Of a stretch of 9,596 nt of DNA, positions 6,292 to 9,596 are shown piece after piece. Every line of letters starts with the position of its first letter. Positions within the stretch are counted from its first letter, which is position 1. The stretch covers positions 1 to 9,596 of the forward strand of contig CAZART010000161.1 in NCBI GenBank assembly GCA_964487555.1, in the 5' to 3' direction. The notes beneath the pieces are model-generated. The model had not been told where the DNA came from. It saw nothing but the letters and a program-made list of their open reading frames with translations, and did no database searches. A program made the position numbers and the translations under genes. Origin of the DNA: CAZART01 sp964487555. GTDB lineage: Bacteria; Bacteroidota; Rhodothermia; Rhodothermales; VXPQ01.

Positions 6292-7635
6292 ATGAAACAC
6301 TTCCGCGTGCAATGCACGCTAAGGATTCTCTTCCTGGCGGCGACGATGCTGCTGGCCGTGTACGTGTTCTCCGAGACCACGGCGTATGCGGCCGGATTCA
6401 TCGTTGTCGTCGTGGCTGCGTTTCAGATTCGCGGCTTGATCCTCTACGTCGACAAGACCAACCGCGACCTCGCCCGATTCCTGCGGTCGATCCGCTATTC
6501 CGATTTCTCCCAGACGTTCACGGCCGAGGGCCGTGGATCGTCTTACGCGGAGCTGAGCACCGCCTTTCGGGAAGTGATGGAGAAATTCCGCGCCGCGCGC
6601 GCCGAAAAGGAGGAGCATTACCGCTATCTGCACACGGTGATGCAGCACATCGGCGTAGGCCTTATTTCATTCAAACTGGATGGTTCGGTCGGGCTCATCA
6701 ACAATGCAGCCAAGCGCCTGCTGCGCGTTCACACGCTTAAGAATATCCACACGCTCGTCACGCTGAGTCCCGAATTTGTCGATACCCTGCTCCGGATGCG
6801 CTCCGGCGACAAGCAGCTCGTGAAGGTCGTCGAAGACGACGAGCTTCTTCAGCTTTCGCTGAGTGCGACGGAATTCAAGATGCGTGGCGACCTCTTCAAG
6901 CTCGTCTCGCTACAGGACATCCAGAGTGAGCTGGAAGAAAAAGAGATCGAGGCCTGGCAGAAGTTGACGCGGGTGCTGACGCATGAGATCATGAACTCCA
7001 TTACTCCGATTTCATCGCTGGCCTCGACGGCGAACGAGCTGCTCGTGGAATACGACGACACCGTAAACGGACGCCCGCGCGAGGAGACGATCGGCGACGT
7101 TCGCGACGCCGTCCGCACCATCGAGAAAAGAAGCAATAGCCTGCTGCATTTCGTAGCGGCCTACCGCAGCCTCACGCGGATCCCGCAGCCGGATTTTCAG
7201 ATCGTCCCCGTCGAGGAGCTTTTCGAGAACGTGTCCAGCTTGCTGCGGGGCCAGGTCGAAAAGCGAGGCGTGGGATTCTTGCGTGACGTCGATCCGGAGT
7301 CGTTGACGGTCACGGCCGATCCGGAGCTCGTCGAGCGGGTGCTGATCAACCTGGTCAAAAACGCGATGGAAGCGGTCGAAGACGCGGCCGACGCGCAGGT
7401 GCACCTGCGCGCGGCGCTCGACGGACGTGGTCGCACGCTCATCCAGGTGATCGACAACGGTGCCGGCATCGTGCCCGAGGCCATCGACAAGATTTTCATT
7501 CCCTTCTTCACGACCAAAAAAGAAGGCAGCGGCATCGGTCTGAGCCTCTCGCGGGAGATCATGCGCCAGCACGGCGGAACGATCGGTGTGCATTCGAAGC
7601 CCGGAGAGCGGACGGTATTTACACTTCGCTTTTGA
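6292..7635 (+). CDS. Membrane sensor histidine kinase (NtrB/NtrY-like) with PAS domain, 447 aa
   Basis: This is the likely partner kinase of the upstream regulator. Two helices near residues 9-26 and 33-51 form a hairpin with an external loop of only about half a dozen residues (around SETTAY). It therefore has no periplasmic sensor domain, and a membrane-borne or cytoplasmic signal is more likely than a periplasmic ligand. A charged linker (about 52-108) leads to a PAS-like domain (about 109-215, with HTVMQHIGVGLISF). The H-box is RVLTHEIMNSITPI with phospho-accepting H231. The ATPase domain has the N-box LINLVKNAMEA (351-361), G1 box DNGAGI (388-393), F-box FIPFFTTK (402-409) and G2 box GSGIGLSL (412-419), so it should be active. 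The HEIMNS form of the H-box, with S where P is usual, occurs in NtrB/NtrY-like kinases of Bacteroidota-type bacteria (family knowledge). The start ATG at 6292 lacks a clear ribosome binding site. It probably forms an operon with the regulator. Confidence 0.94.
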   Translation: MKHFRVQCTLRILFLAATMLLAVYVFSETTAYAAGFIVVVVAAFQIRGLILYVDKTNRDLARFLRSIRYSDFSQTFTAEGRGSSYAELSTAFREVMEKFRAARAEKEEHYRYLHTVMQHIGVGLISFKLDGSVGLINNAAKRLLRVHTLKNIHTLVTLSPEFVDTLLRMRSGDKQLVKVVEDDELLQLSLSATEFKMRGDLFKLVSLQDIQSELEEKEIEAWQKLTRVLTHEIMNSITPISSLASTANELLVEYDDTVNGRPREETIGDVRDAVRTIEKRSNSLLHFVAAYRSLTRIPQPDFQIVPVEELFENVSSLLRGQVEKRGVGFLRDVDPESLTVTADPELVERVLINLVKNAMEAVEDAADAQVHLRAALDGRGRTLIQVIDNGAGIVPEAIDKIFIPFFTTKKEGSGIGLSLSREIMRQHGGTIGVHSKPGERTVFTLRF

Positions 7636-7662
7636 GGAAAGAGGAGACCTCGCCCTAGGACG

Positions 7663-7682
7663 CGCGAACATCGAGATTCGCG
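7663..7682. repeat. Inverted repeat CGCGAA-N8-TTCGCG after the kinase gene
   Basis: A perfect 6-bp inverted repeat with an 8-base loop lies 27 bases after the kinase stop and abuts the first tandem-repeat unit. No T-run follows, so it is a poor intrinsic terminator. It could be a weak transcript-end hairpin or a protein site. Confidence 0.35.
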
Positions 7683-7860
7683 GATCCTACTTTCGACGGG
7701 CGGATCCTACTTTCGACGGGCGGATCCTACTTTCGACACGCGGATCGTATGTTCGACGCGTGGATTTCACGTTCGGCGCCTGGATTCTACGTTCGACGCG
7801 TGGATCCTACGTTTGACGCCTGGATCCTACCTTCGATGCGTGGATCGTACGTTCGACCGG
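7681..7860. repeat. Tandem array of nine 20-bp repeats, consensus YGGATCCTACGTTCGACGCG
   Basis: Nine contiguous units of exactly 20 bp run from 7681 without insertion or deletion. Units 1 and 2 are identical, unit 3 differs from them at one position, and units 4-9 are more diverged. Positions 2-5 (GGAT), 9 (A), 12-13 (TT) and 15 (G) are invariant, and seven units contain GATC. There are no spacers, so it is not a CRISPR array. The 20-bp period is not a multiple of three, so the 20-residue peptide periods seen on translation are by-products. The head-to-tail layout resembles iterons or an operator cluster, but no replication initiator gene is nearby. A minisatellite is the simplest alternative. 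Confidence 0.93.
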
Positions 7861-7983
7861 GAAATCACCAACGCACCTTCGCTTTGTCGCTACATTGGCG
7901 TACTTCAACCAGGGATCCCTTTTTCGGGCCGCAGGGGCAGACGGCGGAACACGGCCGGATTCCAAACAGAGCGCCGATTTTAC

Positions 7984-8889
7984 ATGGCATCGGGTAAGCG
8001 GGCCGTCTATGCGGCCATCATCGGCAACTTCGCCATCGCCGTAACCAAGTTCGTGGCGGCGGGGATCAGCGGCAGCGCCGCGATGATGGCGGAAGGCATC
8101 CATTCCGTCGTCGACACGGGGAATGGCGGCCTCCTTCTGCTCGGCATGAAGCGCAGCAAACGCTCACCCACGAAGCAGCATCCGTTCGGATACGGCAAAG
8201 AGGTCTACTTCTACACGCTCATCGTTGCGATCCTGATCTTCGGCGTAGGCGGCGGCATCTCCATCTATGAGGGCATTCTGCACACCCTGCACCCTAATGA
8301 GATGGGTGACCCGACCCTGAGTTACGTCGTCCTCGGCGTCGCGATCGTATTCGAAGGCTCCGTCTGGCTCGTCGCGTTCCGCGAATTCCGGCGGGTTAAG
8401 AGACGAGCGTCCTGGTGGGAAGAGATTCGCACGAGTAAGGATCCGACGACGTTTACCGTGCTCTTCGAGGATACGGCGGCGCTCGCCGGACTCATCGTCG
8501 CCCTCATCGGCATCTTTCTAGCTCAAACATTCGAGATGCCGATCCTCGACGGCGTGGCCTCCATCGTTATCGGCCTCATCCTCTGCGGCGTCGCCTCGTT
8601 GCTCATTGTTGAGAGCAAAGGCCTCTTGCTCGGCGAGAGCGTCGACCCCGCGGTGCGGGAAAGCATCCACGAAATAGCCGCAAGAGACGCCGACATCCTC
8701 CGGATTGCCAGGATGATGTCGATGCACCTCGGCCCTGACGACGTCCTCGTGAACCTCGAGATTCAATTTCGCGCAGGCCTGACCATGGATGAACTCACGA
8801 GCTCCGCCAGGCGCATCGAAAAAGCGATCGGCCTTCAGCATCCGGATATCAAATATCTCACCGTCGAGCCGACGAGCCGAACGAATTGA
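7984..8889 (+). CDS. Cation diffusion facilitator transporter, ZnT9 (SLC30A9)-like, 301 aa
   Basis: This is an inner-membrane divalent-metal/proton antiporter of the CDF family. Family members usually export zinc, but the metal cannot be read here. Six helices are expected; those seen most clearly lie near 8-27, 32-54, 76-96, 112-132, 160-181 and 188-210. Helix 2 has AEGIHSVVDTGNGG with H40 and D44, the HxxxD metal pair. HPFGYGKEVYF (66-76) is the conserved CDF loop after helix 2. Helix 5 reads FEDTAALAGL (161-170) in place of the usual HxxxD, which is the form I associate with the ZnT9-like subgroup. The cytoplasmic C-terminal domain spans about 215-295. I chose ATG 7984 because MASGKRAVYAAIIGNF begins the fold. 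The frame is open back to 7813, but that part overlaps the tandem repeats and looks non-coding. No His-rich loop is present. It faces a convergent gene downstream. Confidence 0.93.
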   Translation: MASGKRAVYAAIIGNFAIAVTKFVAAGISGSAAMMAEGIHSVVDTGNGGLLLLGMKRSKRSPTKQHPFGYGKEVYFYTLIVAILIFGVGGGISIYEGILHTLHPNEMGDPTLSYVVLGVAIVFEGSVWLVAFREFRRVKRRASWWEEIRTSKDPTTFTVLFEDTAALAGLIVALIGIFLAQTFEMPILDGVASIVIGLILCGVASLLIVESKGLLLGESVDPAVRESIHEIAARDADILRIARMMSMHLGPDDVLVNLEIQFRAGLTMDELTSSARRIEKAIGLQHPDIKYLTVEPTSRTN

Positions 8890-8897
8890 TGACGAAC

Positions 8898-8970
8898 CGG
8901 ACGTGTTGACCGTCTGACGAGTCGCGTACGCAACCGCTCCCGGCGACGCGCCAACGTGGGAGCACGTCCG
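8898..8970. repeat. Long-range inverted repeat CGGACGTG / CACGTCCG between convergent genes
   Basis: A perfect 8-bp inverted repeat has arms at 8898-8905 and 8963-8970 and a 57-base interior, which includes the palindrome GCGTACGC (8924-8931). It fills the 91-base gap between the convergent CDF and DUF2726-like genes, where a bidirectional terminator would be expected. However, there is no T-run on either side and the loop is long. Its function is uncertain. Confidence 0.35.
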
Positions 8971-8980
8971 ATGTCAGAAG

Positions 8981-9596
8981 TTATGCCGTCAAAACGTCCC
9001 GCAGGAGACGGGCAAGGTCCGATCGCTGCGCCGAAGCGCCCCGCGTGCGGATTCGAAACAGCTGCTTCCCCGCCAGGCTGACGATCCGGTCCTTGTATCC
9101 GTCGCGCGCCCGGCGTTCCGCGTCGTCGTGCAGCGGGCTGTCCATCTCGAAAAAGTAGAGAGGGCGGTAGTCGTTGTGCTGGTCGAATACCACGCAGTCG
9201 ATCACGCCGCGGAAGAAATACCGGCGCTCCTCGGACGTCAGCACCGCTCGCAGGGCATCGAACGAAAAAACCGTGCTCAATGCGACGTTCGGATAGACCA
9301 GGTACGTCGCGAACACTTCGCGCGCCGCGAGGAAGAACTCGGCTTCTTGATGTGATTTAAAGAGAGGGATCGTGCGGTCGGATTCGGAAACGGCGCTCGT
9401 TCGGTCCAGCGTGATGTGCGCATCCTGACTGTGGACGGCGCGGCTCCGAACGTCGTAGCGTGCAATGGCCGCCGCGCACGCATCGTTCTCGGGAAAATGC
9501 CGTGCGTATCCGGCCGCAGCCGCCGGACGCTTCTCATTCAGCCGCACAAGATGTACGATGACGCGCTTGAATCGCGACGGCGTCAGCCGGTGATAG
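8981..9596 (-). CDS. DUF2726-like protein, probable nuclease fold (5' end open at window edge)
   Basis: The stop is TAA at 8983-8981. The frame stays open to the right edge, so the gene may be longer. A GTG at 9547 is the only plausible internal start and would give 188 residues, but it has no visible ribosome binding site. Counting from that GTG, residues about 80-180 resemble DUF2726: PLFKSHQEAEFFLAA, then YLVYPNVALSTVF, then RGVIDCVVFDQ, FFEMDSPLHDD and RARDGYKDRIVSLAGKQLFRIR. DUF2726 is related to the Vsr/PD-(D/E)XK nuclease-like fold (family knowledge). The aspartate in GVIDCVV and the E-x-D in FEMDS sit where catalytic acids would be, but activity is not established. The N-terminal 75 or so residues have no recognisable domain. 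It converges on the CDF gene and shows no functional link to it. Confidence 0.72.
   Translation of the reverse strand, partial: YHRLTPSRFKRVIVHLVRLNEKRPAAAAGYARHFPENDACAAAIARYDVRSRAVHSQDAHITLDRTSAVSESDRTIPLFKSHQEAEFFLAAREVFATYLVYPNVALSTVFSFDALRAVLTSEERRYFFRGVIDCVVFDQHNDYRPLYFFEMDSPLHDDAERRARDGYKDRIVSLAGKQLFRIRTRGASAQRSDLARLLRDVLTA

Larger units (their letters stand above)
7636..7983. other. Intergenic region with tandem repeat array between kinase and CDF transporter genes
   Basis: These 348 bases contain no gene I can support. In order they hold a small inverted repeat (7663-7682), the nine-unit 20-bp tandem array (7681-7860) and about 120 bases before the CDF start. A 10-bp palindrome, AGGGATCCCT, followed by a T5 run lies at 7911-7924. 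It has no loop, so I do not call it a terminator. No confident -35/-10 pair or Bacteroidota-type promoter could be assigned for the CDF gene. Confidence 0.7.

Noticed and set aside
7681..7860. CRISPR array
   Set aside because: The repeats are directly adjacent with no unique spacers, and there are no cas genes in the window.
7911..7924. AGGGATCCCT palindrome followed by T5 as an intrinsic terminator of the kinase operon
   Set aside because: The palindrome has no loop bases. A realistic hairpin would keep only about three base pairs, too weak for termination, and it lies almost 280 bases after the kinase stop.
7586..7997. Two open frames running through the tandem repeat that encode 20-residue repeat peptides (for example RGSYVRRVDPTF-type)
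   Set aside because: A 20-bp repeat without stops gives 20-residue periods in every frame automatically. There is no consistent start, ribosome binding site or known domain.

Overview
The window is dense bacterial DNA of high GC, roughly 60% by eye. Two observations point to a member of the Bacteroidota/Rhodothermota side of the tree, with Rhodothermales as my best guess. First, the permease N-terminus has the layout common in those phyla: a short cytoplasmic start, one membrane helix, then a 'YDRFHENGDRIY'-type segment. Second, most genes lack a clear Shine-Dalgarno sequence. This assignment is inference, because no rRNA or other marker gene is present.

Layout. Positions 1-4504 (minus strand) hold a tripartite ABC efflux operon in the order periplasmic adaptor (4504-3182), FtsX/MacB-type permease (2984-615) and ATPase (559 to beyond the left edge). 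Positions 4830-7635 (plus strand) hold a divergent two-component system: an NtrC-type sigma-54 response regulator followed by a membrane histidine kinase with a PAS domain. The divergent intergenic region is 4505-4829. Positions 7636-7983 carry no credible gene but contain nine tandem copies of a degenerate 20-bp repeat. A cation diffusion facilitator of the ZnT9 (SLC30A9)-like type follows on the plus strand (7984-8889). It converges on a minus-strand gene with a DUF2726-like, nuclease-fold domain whose frame runs off the right edge.

Main result. The efflux operon carries two sigma-54-type promoter sequences, both reading toward the efflux genes. One (4577-4562) lies upstream of the adaptor. 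The other (3042-3027) lies in the 197-bp gap upstream of the permease. Both have a perfect TGGCACG block, a 4-bp spacer and then TTGT, giving GG-N10-GT. Each is preceded by two copies of GTGTTC about 65 and 87 bp upstream of the -24 GG, spaced 22 and 21 bp apart. These are good candidate enhancer sites for the neighbouring response regulator. The simplest model is that the kinase detects an envelope or membrane signal, phosphorylates the regulator at D56, and the regulator activates sigma-54 polymerase at both promoters to raise efflux pump synthesis. This model comes from motif matches and gene layout and is untested.
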